Shown here: one piece after another, positions 45,177-56,738 of the stretch
Position numbering within the stretch: position 1 is the first letter of the stretch
How the letters are laid out: the number at the start of each line of letters is the position of its first letter
DNA from: Alkalicoccus luteus
Lineage (GTDB): Bacteria > Bacillota > Bacilli > Bacillales > Salisediminibacteriaceae
Length of the DNA: 64,000 nt
Direction: 5' to 3'
NCBI RefSeq assembly: GCF_012034335.1
Contig: NZ_JAATHJ010000001.1
Span: forward strand, 1 to 64,000
Made by a program: the position numbers and the translations under genes
The notes under the pieces: generated by a model
Databases searched by the model: none
The model's input: the letters and a program-made list of their open reading frames with translations, nothing else
Told to the model about the DNA's origin: nothing

Positions 45177-45674
45177 TTGCGTATCGATGCAAGCAAACTG
45201 GAAATTGAAGAGAGAGTTGTCACGGTCAACCGTGTCGCGAAGGTAGTGAAAGGCGGACGCCGCTTTCGCTTCGCAGCACTCGTTGTTGTAGGCGACAAGA
45301 ACGGACATGTCGGTTTCGGTATGGGTAAAGCACTTGAAGTGCCGGAAGCGATCCGTAAAGCAATTGAAGAAGGCAAGAAAAACCTGATTCAGGTGCCAAT
45401 GCAGGGAACAACGATCCCTCACCAGATCACAGGCCAGTTCGGTGCAGGCTCTGTCCTTCTGAAGCCAGCTTCTGAAGGTACTGGAGTTATTGCCGGCGGA
45501 CCAGTCCGTGCGGTACTTGAACTTGCAGGTGTAGGTGACATCCTTTCCAAGTCACTAGGTTCCAACAACCCTATTAACATGGTACGTGCAACAATGCAGG
45601 GTCTGGAAAGCCTGAAGAGCCCTGAAGAGGTTGCTAAACTACGCGGCAAATCTGTTGAAGAGTTGCTAGGTTAA
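45177..45674 (+). CDS. rpsE: 30S ribosomal protein S5
   Basis: 165 residues, TTG start after AAAGGAGGGAAAC. S5 affects decoding accuracy. [20 protein letters not shown] (near residue 16) holds the spectinomycin loop, unaltered by eye; [17 protein letters not shown] (near 104) follows. Confidence 0.98.
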   Translation: MRIDASKLEIEERVVTVNRVAKVVKGGRRFRFAALVVVGDKNGHVGFGMGKALEVPEAIRKAIEEGKKNLIQVPMQGTTIPHQITGQFGAGSVLLKPASEGTGVIAGGPVRAVLELAGVGDILSKSLGSNNPINMVRATMQGLESLKSPEEVAKLRGKSVEELLG

Positions 45675-45686
45675 GGAGGGATTGAC

Positions 45687-45875
45687 ATGGCAAAGAAACT
45701 CGAAATTACCCTCACCCGCAGCCTGATCGGACGTCCTGAAGATCAGCGCGTGACTGTGAAGACTCTCGGTCTTGGCAAAGTCAACAGCACTGTTGTTCAA
45801 GAAGACAACGCTGCAATGCGCGGGATGGTAAACAAAGTATCCCATCTCATTAAAGTTAACGAGATCGAAGCGTAA
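45687..45875 (+). CDS. rpmD: 50S ribosomal protein L30
   Basis: 62 residues. [18 protein letters not shown] and [16 protein letters not shown], then a C-terminal helix ending KVNEIEA, identify L30. TTAAGGAGGG overlaps the rpsE stop. 12-nt gap to rpsE. Confidence 0.98.
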   Translation: MAKKLEITLTRSLIGRPEDQRVTVKTLGLGKVNSTVVQEDNAAMRGMVNKVSHLIKVNEIEA

Positions 45876-45904
45876 GACACGAAAAAACCTGAGGAGGTGT
45901 CATC

Positions 45905-46345
45905 ATGCAACTTCACGAACTTAAGCCTGCTGTCGGGTCCCGCAAAGAGCGCAAGCGTAAAGGCCGTGGTATCGCAACTGGTAACGGTAAAACAGCCGGT
46001 CGCGGACACAAAGGTCAAAACGCTCGTTCCGGAGGCGGTGTACGCCCTGGTTTCGAAGGTGGACAGATGCCAATCTTCCGCCGTCTGCCTAAGCGAGGGT
46101 TCAAAAACCCTAACCGCGCAGAGTACGCTGTAGTGAACCTGGAAACACTGAACCGTTTCGAAGACGGAACAGAGGTTACACCGGCTCTGCTTGTGGAAAC
46201 AGGCGTAGTGAAAAATGAAAAGAACGGCATCAAGGTGCTTGGCAACGGCAGCCTTGAGCGCAAGCTTACTGTTAAGGCAACTAAATTCTCCGGATCTGCA
46301 AAAGATGCAATCGAAGCAGCCGGCGGAACTGCTGAACTCGTTTAA
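45905..46345 (+). CDS. rplO: 50S ribosomal protein L15
   Basis: 146 residues. Late assembly protein. The glycine-rich N-terminal arm [20 protein letters not shown] (near residue 17) and [19 protein letters not shown] (near 50) are intact, and the C-terminus ends normally in GGTAELV. It is complete, so the damage in the next locus begins only after its stop. Confidence 0.98.
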   Translation: MQLHELKPAVGSRKERKRKGRGIATGNGKTAGRGHKGQNARSGGGVRPGFEGGQMPIFRRLPKRGFKNPNRAEYAVVNLETLNRFEDGTEVTPALLVETGVVKNEKNGIKVLGNGSLERKLTVKATKFSGSAKDAIEAAGGTAELV

Positions 46346-48469
<2,124 letters not shown>

Positions 48470-48482
48470 AGGTGGTCAAGGA

Positions 48483-48785
48483 ATGAAAGATCCTGACTCG
48501 GTTCCACAGGCCGGTGAGCTTGTGCGAATACTGAATGGAAGGGATAGAGATCAATATGCGTGCATCATAGAGGTTCTTGACGAGCGTTTTGTGCACATCG
48601 CCGACGGCGACAAGCGCAAAGTCGATCGTCCGAAACGCAAGAATCTGCAGCATTTAGAACGCATGGAGATCGTTGCCCCCGAAGTGAGGACCAGTATAAT
48701 AGAAACAGGTCGTGTCACCAATGCGAAACTGCGTTTTGCAATTTCGTCCCATATCAACGATAATTTACTGAAGGAAGGAGAGTAA
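48483..48785 (+). CDS. KOW-motif RNA-binding protein (YbzG-like)
   Basis: 100 residues from ATG 48483, seven bases after AAGGTGG; an earlier ATG at 48459 overlaps map. The N-terminal KOW-like segment ([19 protein letters not shown]) and [17 protein letters not shown] suggest an RNA-binding protein related to L14e. It is conserved between map and infA in bacilli. Function unknown; a ribosome-associated role is inferred from context. Confidence 0.88.
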   Translation: MKDPDSVPQAGELVRILNGRDRDQYACIIEVLDERFVHIADGDKRKVDRPKRKNLQHLERMEIVAPEVRTSIIETGRVTNAKLRFAISSHINDNLLKEGE

Positions 48786-48789
48786 ATTC

Positions 48790-49008
48790 ATGGCCAAAGA
48801 AGATGTTATTGAAGTTGAAGGCACGGTCATAGAGCCGCTTCCAAACGCGATGTTCCGTGTCGAGCTGGATAACGGGCACAAGGTGCTCGCACATGTATCC
48901 GGCAAAATTCGTATGCACTATATCCGTATTCTTCCGGGAGACAAGGTCACCGTCGAATTATCTCCGTATGATCTGACTCGCGGTCGAATCACGTATCGAT
49001 ATAAATAA
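48790..49008 (+). CDS. infA: Translation initiation factor IF-1
   Basis: 72 residues, OB-fold protein that occupies the 30S A site. [39 protein letters not shown] and [16 protein letters not shown] are near-identical to other bacilli. GAAGGAGAG upstream, four bases after the KOW gene. Confidence 0.98.
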   Translation: MAKEDVIEVEGTVIEPLPNAMFRVELDNGHKVLAHVSGKIRMHYIRILPGDKVTVELSPYDLTRGRITYRYK

Positions 49009-49170
<162 letters not shown>

Positions 49171-49188
49171 ATACAGGAGGTGTAATGT

Positions 49189-49554
49189 ATGGCACGAGTT
49201 GCAGGTATTGACATTCCCCGCGACAAGCGAGTAGTCATTTCCCTGACGTATATCTACGGAATCGGAAAGTCCCGCGCTGCGGAAATTCTCGAGGAAGCCG
49301 GCGTATCTCCTGATACCCGCGTCCGCGATCTTACAGAAGAAGAGCTCGGTAAAATCCGAAGCGTTGTCGACAGCGTGAAGGTAGAAGGGGACCTCCGTCG
49401 TGAAGTTTCCCTCAACATCAAGCGTCTGATCGAAATCGGATCCTACCGTGGAATCCGTCACCGTCGCGGTCTGCCAGTCCGTGGTCAGAAGACGAAGAAC
49501 AATGCGCGTTCCCGTAAAGGTGCACGCCGCACTGTAGCGAACAAGAAAAAGTAA
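49189..49554 (+). CDS. rpsM: 30S ribosomal protein S13
   Basis: 121 residues. Head protein with subunit bridges. [20 protein letters not shown] start, a helix-turn-helix-like core, and the basic tail [30 protein letters not shown] upstream. Confidence 0.98.
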   Translation: MARVAGIDIPRDKRVVISLTYIYGIGKSRAAEILEEAGVSPDTRVRDLTEEELGKIRSVVDSVKVEGDLRREVSLNIKRLIEIGSYRGIRHRRGLPVRGQKTKNNARSRKGARRTVANKKK

Positions 49555-49572
49555 AGGAGGTAACGGAATACT

Positions 49573-49965
49573 ATGGCTAAACCAAAAACGACTCGCGCAA
49601 AGCGCCGTCAGCGTAAAAATATAGAGTCCGGTATTGCACACATCCGTTCCACGTTCAACAACACGATTGTAACGATCACAGACCCTCAGGGAAATGCCGT
49701 ATCCTGGGCAAGTGCAGGCGGTCTTGGATTCAAAGGCTCCCGTAAGTCCACTCCATTCGCAGCTCAGACTGCAGCAGAAGCAGCAGCTAAAGCAGCAATG
49801 GACCACGGCATGAAGGAAGTTGAAGTTTCCGTTAAAGGACCGGGTGCAGGACGTGAAGCAGCGATCCGTTCCCTTCAGGCTACTGGTCTTGAAGTGAGCA
49901 TGATCCGTGACGTAACACCTGTTCCACACAACGGCTGCCGTCCACCAAAACGTCGCCGCGTATAA
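49573..49965 (+). CDS. rpsK: 30S ribosomal protein S11
   Basis: 130 residues. Platform protein near mRNA in the E site. [20 protein letters not shown] (near residue 20), [13 protein letters not shown] (near 97) and [18 protein letters not shown] at the end are diagnostic. AAAGGAGGTAAC upstream. The 133-nt gap after it contains the hairpin CCGGTTGTG/CACAACCGG (50044-50067). Confidence 0.98.
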   Translation: MAKPKTTRAKRRQRKNIESGIAHIRSTFNNTIVTITDPQGNAVSWASAGGLGFKGSRKSTPFAAQTAAEAAAKAAMDHGMKEVEVSVKGPGAGREAAIRSLQATGLEVSMIRDVTPVPHNGCRPPKRRRV

Positions 49966-50098
49966 TTGCAACGAGCACAATGTCTCGTTCCACCTGAACG
50001 GGATGAAAATCGTAACAGTTCAAGGTGTGCCCAGTGAGGGATTCCGGTTGTGGTCACTCACAACCGGGGTTTCGACGTTTTGAAGGAGGGTTTGTTGA

Positions 50099-51043
50099 AT
50101 GATCGAGATAGAAAAGCCGAAGATTGAAACAGTCGAATTAAGCGACGATCAAACGCACGGAAAATTCGTCGTAGAACCTCTGGAACGTGGATACGGAACA
50201 ACGCTTGGGAACTCTCTGCGCCGCATCATGCTCTCCTCACTGCCGGGAGCAGCGGTCACGTCTGTTTCGTTTAACAGCGTGCTGCACGAGTTTTCAACCA
50301 TTGAAGGTGTCGTGGAGGATGTAACCACGATCATTCTGAATCTGAAAAAGCTCGCGCTTAAAATCTACTCCGATGAGGAGAAGACGATTGAGATCGAAGC
50401 AAACGGAGAGGGAGTTGTCACTGCTGCGGACTTCACGCACGACAGCGACGTTGAAATCCTGAATCCGGAGCTTCACATCGCAACGCTCTCCAAAGGCGCG
50501 CAGTTCCAAATGAAAGTATCAGCGTCACGCGGCCGCGGGTATGTTCTCGCTGAGGACAACAATACCGGCGACCTGCCGATCGGTGTTATTCCGATCGACT
50601 CCATCTTCACGCCGGTCGTGCGTGCGAACTACCAGGTGGAAAACACGCGTGTCGGTCAGGTAACCAACTATGACAAGCTGACGCTCGACGTTTGGACAGA
50701 TGGAAGTATCCGTCCGGAAGAAGCCGTATCGCTCGGAGCAAAGATCCTGACAGAACATCTGAACATCTTCGTCGGCCTCACCGATCAGGCGCAAAACGCC
50801 GAGATCATGGTCGAAAAAGAAGAAGATCAGAAGGAAAAAGTACTCGAGATGACGATTGAGGAACTCGACCTTTCTGTGCGATCATACAACTGCCTGAAGC
50901 GTGCCGGTATTAATACAGTTCAGGAACTGACGCAGAAGTCCGAAGAGGACATGATGAAAGTGCGCAACCTCGGACGTAAATCCCTTGAGGAAGTCCAGGA
51001 AAAGCTGCACGAACTCAGCCTCGGCCTGCGTAAAGAAGACTGA
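50099..51043 (+). CDS. rpoA: DNA-directed RNA polymerase subunit alpha
   Basis: 314 residues. The N-terminal assembly domain carries [20 protein letters not shown] (near residue 18). An acidic linker ([10 protein letters not shown] near 240) leads to the C-terminal domain with [19 protein letters not shown] (near 261) and [11 protein letters not shown] (near 295), which binds UP elements and activators. GAAGGAGGGTTTG upstream. Confidence 0.98.
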   Translation: MIEIEKPKIETVELSDDQTHGKFVVEPLERGYGTTLGNSLRRIMLSSLPGAAVTSVSFNSVLHEFSTIEGVVEDVTTIILNLKKLALKIYSDEEKTIEIEANGEGVVTAADFTHDSDVEILNPELHIATLSKGAQFQMKVSASRGRGYVLAEDNNTGDLPIGVIPIDSIFTPVVRANYQVENTRVGQVTNYDKLTLDVWTDGSIRPEEAVSLGAKILTEHLNIFVGLTDQAQNAEIMVEKEEDQKEKVLEMTIEELDLSVRSYNCLKRAGINTVQELTQKSEEDMMKVRNLGRKSLEEVQEKLHELSLGLRKED

Positions 51044-51097
51044 CGACTTTGCATCCGGCTTTGACCGGATGGATTCAGCGAAGGAGGGAAATGACTC

Positions 51098-51460
51098 ATG
51101 GCATACAGAAAGCTCGGTCGTGACAGCAGTGCGCGTAAAGCCCTGCTCCGCGATCTCACTACAGATCTGATTATCAATGAGCGCATTGAAACGACAGAAG
51201 CGAAAGCAAAGGAAATCCGTTCGACTGTCGAGAAGATGATCACGCTCGGTAAGCGTGGAGACCTGCATGCACGCCGTCAGGCTGCTGCATTCGTCCGCAA
51301 GGAAACAGCGAACGAAGAAACTGGTCAGGACGCAGTCCAGAAGCTTTTCGATGACATCGCAAAGCGCTACGACGAACGCCAGGGTGGCTACACTCGCGTG
51401 ATGAAGCTTGGACCACGCCGCGGAGACGGTGCGGAAATGGCAATCATCGAGCTCGTATAA
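51098..51460 (+). CDS. rplQ: 50S ribosomal protein L17
   Basis: 120 residues. Tunnel-exit protein. [20 protein letters not shown] start, [20 protein letters not shown] (near 46) and [20 protein letters not shown] near the end. GAAGGAGGG upstream. Last gene of the alpha cluster before a terminator. Confidence 0.98.
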   Translation: MAYRKLGRDSSARKALLRDLTTDLIINERIETTEAKAKEIRSTVEKMITLGKRGDLHARRQAAAFVRKETANEETGQDAVQKLFDDIAKRYDERQGGYTRVMKLGPRRGDGAEMAIIELV

Positions 51461-51467
51461 GGAAGCG

Positions 51468-51520
51468 AAAGGGGCGGACAGCCAATGCTGGAAACAGTTA
51501 TTGCGCGACGCCCTTTTTTT
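51468..51520 (+). terminator. Terminator of the ribosomal cluster after rplQ
   Basis: AAAGGGGCG (51468-51476) pairs with CGCCC plus T (51509-51517) with one bulge; an inner CAGC-CAAT-GCTG hairpin lies in the loop; seven T end it. It separates rplQ from the repeat region. Confidence 0.75.
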
Positions 51521-51617
51521 GTTGATAACGGCCGGCTGCAGGAGGAGAAACCCCGTGCCGGGCGGCTACGTTCCCCGATTGAGGCGGAAGCCGTTCTCCG
51601 GATAAAGCTGGGAGTAC

Positions 51618-51904
51618 CTCGTAAAAAGGGGAAGGCTGCTCGTAAAGCGGAGGAAGCACCTCGTAAACGGGGGAAAGCTGCTCGTAAAGCGGAGGAAGCA
51701 CCTCGTAAACGGGGAAACCTTCCTCGTAAAGGACGTCGCCTCCTCGTATCGAGCATTCACTTCCTCATAAAAGGACTGCGCCTGCGCAGAAGCGGGCACT
51801 CCTTACGCATAACGCGGGTAACGCTACGCACAAAGCAGCGATCTCTACGCACAGCGGCGGAATCCGCTGCGAATAAGGATCGTGAGTTACGAATAGCATC
51901 TCAG
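51618..51904 (+). repeat. 21-nt period repeat array A
   Basis: Fourteen units each begin with a CTCGTAAA / CGCATAA / CGCACAA / CGAATAA-type word. Word starts: 51618, 51639, 51660, 51681, 51702, 51723, 51743, 51764, 51785, 51806, 51827, 51848, 51870, 51890, i.e. spacings of 21 with a few 20 or 22. The units at 51639 and 51681 are identical over 21 nt, giving a 42-nt higher order. The first units use CTCGTAAA, later ones CGCATAA. No terminator, promoter or protein explains this. Confidence 0.85.
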
Positions 51905-51910
51905 AAGGAA

Positions 51911-51932
51911 GGTTCCGGCCGGTGCCGGAACC
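51911..51932. repeat. Palindrome between repeat arrays
   Basis: GGTTCCGGC (51911-51919), loop CGGT, GCCGGAACC (51924-51932): a perfect 9-bp stem without T run, standing between arrays A and B. Confidence 0.7.
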
Positions 51933-51986
51933 CGCAAACACATCTATTGAGGCAGAACGCGGCGTTTCAGTTATAGTGCCTGCTTT

Positions 51987-52127
51987 CGCGTAACAGCCGT
52001 CTATCTGCGCATAAACGGCGGTTTTATACGCATAACGAGACTCCCGGTACGCATAAAGCACTGGACTCTGCGCACAGCGCCTGAATCCGCTGCGAATAAC
52101 GGCCGGAAGTTACGACTAGCACTTCAG
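51987..52127 (+). repeat. 21-nt period repeat array B
   Basis: Seven units with words CGCGTAA, CGCATAA (three times), CGCACAG, CGAATAA and CGACTAG at 51987, 52008, 52029, 52050, 52071, 52093, 52113. The last three units (52071-52127) align without gaps to the end of array A (51848-51904) at about 47 of 57 positions, including the same 22- then 20-nt spacing. The two arrays therefore share a defined right boundary. Confidence 0.85.
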
Positions 52128-52170
52128 TAGAAATCCATCATTCATCCACACGTGAAAGGGGCGGGCAGAC

Positions 52171-52992
52171 ATGAGCCGGGTAATCGTAGAAAACGTCTCG
52201 TTTTCCTATGATGGGGAGACAGACGTCGTAAAAAACGTGTCGTTTACCGCTGCAGCCGGTGAATGGCTCGCGGTGACCGGCCACAACGGTTCCGGCAAGT
52301 CGACGCTCGCCCGCTGTCTGAACGGCCTTCTGCTTCCACGGAATGGCACGGTGACGACGTGCGGCTTTATTACGACGGATCCGGAGACGATTATGACGCT
52401 CCGCCGCCGCGCGGGGATGGTGTTTCAGCAGCCGGATAATCAGCTGGTCGCCCCGACGGTCGCAGACGACATCGCCTTCGGTCTCGAAAATGCAGGTGTT
52501 CCGTATGACGAGATGAAGGAGCGTGTGGAAGCGGCGGTTAAGCGGCTCGGGCTAAGCGGACTCGAGGACCGCGAGCCGCACCGCCTTTCCGGCGGGCAGA
52601 AGCAGCGTGTGGCGCTTGCAGGCATCACGGCGTTAAAGCCGGATGTGATCATTCTGGACGAGGCGTCGTCGATGCTGGACCCGGCCGGACGAAGTGACGT
52701 ACGTGACGTCGTCCGCAGGCTTTGCCGCGAGGACGGAATCACGGTCATTATGATCACGCACGACTTGGAGGAAGCCGCGGAAGCGGACCGTATGCTCGTC
52801 ATGCGCGAAGGGCAGCTGACAGCCGACGCACCGCCGGCTGAGCTGTTCAAAAAGCCTGATCTCTTAAAAGAGGCGGGTCTCGTGCTGCCGCTTGCGGTGC
52901 TGATGGCGGAGCGGCTTCGCCTGGAAGGGTTTGACCCCGGGTCCCCTACGTCAGAAGAAGAGCTGGTGAGGGCGCTGTGCAACTACGTGTAG
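52171..52992 (+). CDS. ecfA1: ECF transporter ATPase EcfA1
   Basis: 273 residues. One of two ABC ATPases that power group II energy-coupling-factor vitamin transporters. Walker A GHNGSGKST (near residue 36), Q-loop VFQQPDNQ, signature LSGGQKQRVALAG (near 137) and Walker B VIILDEASS (near 160). GAAAGGGGCGGG upstream. Its last 16 bases overlap ecfA2. No S component is nearby; in this class the module is shared by several S proteins. Confidence 0.96.
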   Translation: MSRVIVENVSFSYDGETDVVKNVSFTAAAGEWLAVTGHNGSGKSTLARCLNGLLLPRNGTVTTCGFITTDPETIMTLRRRAGMVFQQPDNQLVAPTVADDIAFGLENAGVPYDEMKERVEAAVKRLGLSGLEDREPHRLSGGQKQRVALAGITALKPDVIILDEASSMLDPAGRSDVRDVVRRLCREDGITVIMITHDLEEAAEADRMLVMREGQLTADAPPAELFKKPDLLKEAGLVLPLAVLMAERLRLEGFDPGSPTSEEELVRALCNYV

Positions 52993-53852
52993 AGAACGTC
53001 TCGTATGCCTATATGCCGGGTGGCCCGTTTGAAGCGAAGGCGCTTCAGGGCACGTCGGTCTCATTTGCCTCCGGTGCCTTTCACGCCTGCGTCGGTCATA
53101 CCGGTTCGGGTAAGTCGACGCTGCTGCAGCTGTTAAACGGCCTGCTCCGTCCGCAGGAGGGAACGGTCTACGTCGGCGACTGGACGATCACCCCGGAAAC
53201 GAAGCAGAAGCACATAGCGGGTCTTCGCCGCAAAGCAGGCGTCGTGTTTCAGTTTCCCGAGGCCCAGCTGTTTGATGAAACGGTAATCGACGACGTCATG
53301 TACGGGCCGAAAAATCTCGGTTTCAAAAATGACGAGGCCCGCCGTCTTGCGGAGGAAGCACTTGCACGCACCGGCATCAGTACCGAGCTGTTCACTCGTT
53401 CGCCGTTCGATTTGAGCGGGGGACAGATGCGCCGGGCTGCGATTGCAGGCGTGCTCGCAATGGAACCGGAGCTGCTGTTACTCGATGAGCCGACGGCAGG
53501 ACTCGATCCGGCCGGCCGTGAAAGCATGATGGAGCTGTTCCGTTCCTGGCAGCAGGAACAGCCGGAGCGGACCATCGTCATGATTTCCCACGACATGAAC
53601 GCCGTCGCCCGCTATGCGGACACGGTGACAGTCATGGAGGATGGAAAAGCGATCGCGCAGAAAGCGCCGCATGAGCTGTTTACGGATGCAGAGCTTTTAG
53701 AGCGCCACCAGCTGGAAATGCCGGACACCGTCAGGCTCCTGTACCGGCTGAGAGAGGCTTCCGGGGTAAACATGGATATCAGTGCCTTTGATGAGAAAGA
53801 GACGTTCTCGCGCATTCTGGCGCTTCTGAAAGGGGGCGTACAGGATGCTTGA
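52977..53852 (+). CDS. ecfA2: ECF transporter ATPase EcfA2
   Basis: 291 residues, GTG start inside ecfA1. Walker A GHTGSGKST (near residue 40), signature DLSGGQMRRAAIAG (near 142), Walker B LLLLDEPTAGLDPAGRE (near 163) and the H-loop ISHDMN (near 200). Forms the heterodimeric ATPase with EcfA1. Stop overlaps the ecfT start by 8 bases, so all three subunits are coupled. Confidence 0.96.
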   Translation: MQLRVENVSYAYMPGGPFEAKALQGTSVSFASGAFHACVGHTGSGKSTLLQLLNGLLRPQEGTVYVGDWTITPETKQKHIAGLRRKAGVVFQFPEAQLFDETVIDDVMYGPKNLGFKNDEARRLAEEALARTGISTELFTRSPFDLSGGQMRRAAIAGVLAMEPELLLLDEPTAGLDPAGRESMMELFRSWQQEQPERTIVMISHDMNAVARYADTVTVMEDGKAIAQKAPHELFTDAELLERHQLEMPDTVRLLYRLREASGVNMDISAFDEKETFSRILALLKGGVQDA

Positions 53853-54642
53853 GCACGTCATCATCGGCCAGTACGTGCCGGGGAAATCGTTCGTTCATTC
53901 GCTTGATCCCCGGGCAAAGCTGATTGCCGTCATCATTTTTATGATCTTTCTGTTCGTCTCACGCGACCCGCTCGTGCTCGGGACGGCAGCGGCGCTCACG
54001 GTCGCCGCCTTTTTATCCGCCGGGATCCCGTTCCGCTTTTTCTGGAAAGGAATCCGCGTGATTCTGCTCATCGTCGTCTTTACGTTCCTCCTGCATCTGT
54101 TTATGACGCGGGATGGAACAGTGCTCGTCAGTCTCGGCTGGCTCACGATTTACAGCGGCGGCGTTATAGAGGGCAGCCTGATTGCGACGCGCCTGTTTTT
54201 ATTAATCGTGCTCGCGACGATGCTGACTCTCACGACGACCCCGGTTGATCTGACCGACGGGATGGAGCGGCTCATGCATCCGCTCAACCGTTTCCGCGTG
54301 CCGGTGCATGAGCTTGCGCTGACGATGTCGATCGCGCTCCGCTTTATCCCGACGCTTTTAACGGAAACGGAAAAGATTTTAAAGGCACAGACCGCCCGGG
54401 GCGCCACGTTCTCCAGCGGCTCGATCTGGAAGCGGCTTAACGCGTTTATCCCCGTGCTCGTGCCGCTGTTTGTCCAGTCGTTTCAGCGGGCCGAAGAGCT
54501 TGCAGAAGCGATGGAGGCGAGAGGCTATTCGGGCGGTGAAGGACGCACGAAGTTCCGGCAGCTCGCCTGGCGGAACCGCGATACGATCGTGCTGTTCGTG
54601 TTTGCAGGATTCGGTGTGTGGAGCGTGCTGTCTGTTGTATAA
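53845..54642 (+). CDS. ecfT: ECF transporter transmembrane subunit EcfT
   Basis: 265 residues, four to six hydrophobic helices (near 30-47, 48-65, 68-90, 105-128, 240-262). The two coupling-helix ARG-type motifs are present: AQTARGATF (near 180) and EAMEARGYSGG (near 224). Links the EcfA ATPases to vitamin-binding S subunits. Same place as ybaF in B. subtilis. Confidence 0.95.
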   Translation: MLEHVIIGQYVPGKSFVHSLDPRAKLIAVIIFMIFLFVSRDPLVLGTAAALTVAAFLSAGIPFRFFWKGIRVILLIVVFTFLLHLFMTRDGTVLVSLGWLTIYSGGVIEGSLIATRLFLLIVLATMLTLTTTPVDLTDGMERLMHPLNRFRVPVHELALTMSIALRFIPTLLTETEKILKAQTARGATFSSGSIWKRLNAFIPVLVPLFVQSFQRAEELAEAMEARGYSGGEGRTKFRQLAWRNRDTIVLFVFAGFGVWSVLSVV

Positions 54643-54657
54643 GAAGGAGCGTTGTTC

Positions 54658-55443
54658 ATGAAACGTATGGTGATGCAGATCAGCTATGACGGGAGCGGCT
54701 TTCGCGGCTACCAGAAGCAGCCGGACGCGCGCTCGGTCCAGGGAGAGGTCGAGCGGGCGCTCGCTAAATTGCATAAAGCAGCCAGCTGGCCGTCCACGTC
54801 GTCGGGGCGAACGGACACCGGCGTGCATGCACTAAGCCAGCCGGTTCACTTCGATACGCCGCTCGCTATTCCGGAGGAGCGCTGGCCGATGGCACTGAAC
54901 AGCCTGCTGCCGGATGACATCCACGTGAGACACACTGAGACGGCTCCTGAAGGGTTCCACGCCCGCTACGGAGCTGTGGCGAAGGAATACCGCTACCGGC
55001 TCACGACAGCCCGGGAGCGGGACGTCTTCCGCAGGCACTACGTGTACCAGCTGCGGCACGAGCCGGATGCAGAGCGCATGCGGAAAGCGGCTGCCTATCT
55101 GCTCGGTACGCATAACTTTGCGAGCCTTTCCTCGCCCCGCACGGACGTCGAGGACAAAGTAAGAACGATGTACGCGATCGATGTGATCCGGGAAGGCGAG
55201 GAGTGGGTGCTGCGCTTTATCGGGAGCGGCTTTTTGTACCAGATGGTGCGCGTCATGACCGGCACGCTGTTAGACATCGGGTACGGCAGCCGCGAGCCGG
55301 AGTCCCTTCCGGAGCTGCTTGAGGCAGAGGACCGCACGCTTGCTGCGAAAACAGCCCCCGGCCACGGCCTTTATTTAGCCGGCGTCGACTATTCGGAAGA
55401 GGCGCTGCAGGCACGTCTCGCAGCAAAAATCCGCCCGCAGTAA
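54658..55443 (+). CDS. truA: tRNA pseudouridine(38-40) synthase TruA
   Basis: 261 residues from ATG 54658 (AAGGAG eight bases upstream; TTG 54652 is too close). Converts uridines 38-40 of the anticodon arm to pseudouridine. Catalytic aspartate in SSGRTDTGVHAL (near residue 51), and FLYQMVRVMTGTLLDIG (near 201) near the C-terminus. Follows ecfT as in other bacilli. Confidence 0.96.
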   Translation: MKRMVMQISYDGSGFRGYQKQPDARSVQGEVERALAKLHKAASWPSTSSGRTDTGVHALSQPVHFDTPLAIPEERWPMALNSLLPDDIHVRHTETAPEGFHARYGAVAKEYRYRLTTARERDVFRRHYVYQLRHEPDAERMRKAAAYLLGTHNFASLSSPRTDVEDKVRTMYAIDVIREGEEWVLRFIGSGFLYQMVRVMTGTLLDIGYGSREPESLPELLEAEDRTLAAKTAPGHGLYLAGVDYSEEALQARLAAKIRPQ

Positions 55444-55484
55444 AAAAAAGATGGAAAAACAACTCGGCCGTGTGTTTTTTCGTA

Positions 55485-55513
55485 TTGACAGGACGGATCA
55501 TCTATTATATGAT
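55485..55513 (+). promoter_or_regulatory. SigA promoter of rplM-rpsI
   Basis: Perfect TTGACA (55485-55490), 17-nt spacer, TATGAT (55508-55513). A short A/T hairpin just before it may end truA transcription. Confidence 0.88.
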
Positions 55514-55517
55514 GGTT

Positions 55518-55600
55518 AACGGTATTCTTATGCCCACTTGCCCCGGGTACGGAATCGATTAGATCGTAAGTTGTTTTTTGGAATGAGTCACATTTAGGAG
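55518..55600 (+). ncRNA. Probable L13 (rplM) leader
   Basis: The 90-nt leader contains AACGGTATTCTTATGCCCA and CCCCGGGTACGGAATCG, then the CGATTAGATCG hairpin. This resembles the short L13 leader described in bacilli, which is thought to be bound by L13. Assignment is by remembered resemblance and position. Confidence 0.55.
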
Positions 55601-55611
55601 GGAAATTAATC

Positions 55612-56049
55612 ATGCGTACAACATATATGGCGAAGCCAACTGAAGTAGAACGCAAATGGCTGGTTGTTGACGCAGAAGGCCAGACGCTCGGTCGTCTGTC
55701 TTCTGAGGTTGCAAGCCTGCTCCGCGGGAAGCACAAGCCAACATTCACCCCGCACATCGATACTGGTGACAATGTCATCATCATCAATGCTGACAAGATC
55801 CACCTGACAGGTAACAAGCTGCAGGACAAGTACTACTACCGTCACAGCCGTTACCCAGGTTCCCTGAAGGCGACTTCTGCAGGCGACATGCGTGCGAACA
55901 AGCCGGAGCGTCTGCTTGAGCTTTCCATCAAAGGAATGCTTCCAAAAGGCCCGCTCGGCCGTCAGACAGGAAAGAAACTGCACGTGTATGCTGGAAGCGA
56001 GCACCCACACGCAGCACAACAACCAGAAGCGTACGAGCTACGCGGATAA
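55612..56049 (+). CDS. rplM: 50S ribosomal protein L13
   Basis: 145 residues. Early assembly protein of the 50[21 protein letters not shown] (near residue 12), [20 protein letters not shown] and [16 protein letters not shown] (near 104) are typical. AGGAGGGAAATTAATC precedes the ATG. Operon with rpsI. Confidence 0.98.
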   Translation: MRTTYMAKPTEVERKWLVVDAEGQTLGRLSSEVASLLRGKHKPTFTPHIDTGDNVIIINADKIHLTGNKLQDKYYYRHSRYPGSLKATSAGDMRANKPERLLELSIKGMLPKGPLGRQTGKKLHVYAGSEHPHAAQQPEAYELRG

Positions 56050-56069
56050 TTTAAAGGGAGGGAATTTTC

Positions 56070-56462
56070 TTGGCACAAGTTCAATACAATGGAACAGGTC
56101 GTCGTAAAAACTCCGTTGCCCGCGTGCGTCTCGTACCAGGTGATGGTACGATCGTGATCAACAAGCGCAGCATCGATGACTACTTCGACCTCGAAACACT
56201 CAAAGTAATCGTAAAGCAGCCACTGGCTGAAACTCAAACAGAAGGCACGTACGACATTCACGTGACTGTAAACGGCGGCGGCTACACAGGCCAGGCCGGT
56301 GCAATCCGTCACGGTGTTGCACGCGCACTGCTTCAAGCAGATCCGGAATTCCGTCCGGCTCTGAAGAAAGCTGGCTACCTGACTCGTGATGCACGAATGA
56401 AAGAGCGTAAGAAATACGGTCTTAAAGCAGCACGTCGTGCACCTCAGTTCTCGAAGCGATAA
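56070..56462 (+). CDS. rpsI: 30S ribosomal protein S9
   Basis: 130 residues, TTG start after AAAGGGAGGGAA. The C-terminal tail reaches P-site tRNA and ends with the invariant [21 protein letters not shown] start and [14 protein letters not shown] (near 71) are typical. Last ribosomal gene of the window. Confidence 0.98.
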   Translation: MAQVQYNGTGRRKNSVARVRLVPGDGTIVINKRSIDDYFDLETLKVIVKQPLAETQTEGTYDIHVTVNGGGYTGQAGAIRHGVARALLQADPEFRPALKKAGYLTRDARMKERKKYGLKAARRAPQFSKR

Positions 56463-56510
56463 TTTCAATCAACAGCGGCTGGGCGCCTGTGGACGGCGCC
56501 CAACTCGTCA

Positions 56511-56545
56511 AAACCCTCTGCTACCAACCCGGCAGAGGGTTTTTT
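56511..56545 (+). terminator. Terminator after rpsI
   Basis: AACCCTCTGC (56512-56521) and GCAGAGGGTT (56532-56541) with a 10-nt loop and six T in total. A second perfect stem GGGCGCC/GGCGCCC (56481-56501) precedes it. Confidence 0.94.
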
Positions 56546-56587
56546 GTAGTTTGGTAGTAGGTGTTGAGGTGCTTACATCGTACGGTA

Positions 56588-56654
56588 TAAAAAACGCGCA
56601 GAGCCTTTATTCGGTTTCTTGTGAATTTCAAGAAAGGAAGAGACACTGCGCGTT
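56588..56654 (-). terminator. Long terminator on the minus strand
   Basis: Read on the minus strand, AACGCGCAG (56654-56646) pairs with CTGCGCGTT (56601-56593), an inner TTTCTTG/CAAGAAA hairpin fills the loop, and a T run follows. It would end transcription of the minus-strand gene at 56739. Confidence 0.8.
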
Positions 56655-56738
56655 GTTTGATTAGTTAATGAAGAGTAGAAACGTGATAACTGTTGGAATG
56701 GAATGCATATGAAATAGTTAAATTTATAGAGGCTCGAC

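Noticed and set aside
50044-50067. Terminator before rpoA
   Set aside because: CCGGTTGTG/CACAACCGG is a good stem, but the following GGTTTCGACG is not a T run and rpoA is normally co-transcribed with rpsK.
51911-51932. Terminator between the repeat arrays
   Set aside because: Perfect stem but no T run on either strand; recorded as a palindrome only.
51618-52127. CRISPR array
   Set aside because: The period is 21 nt with no alternation of constant repeats and unique spacers of usual size, and no cas genes are near.
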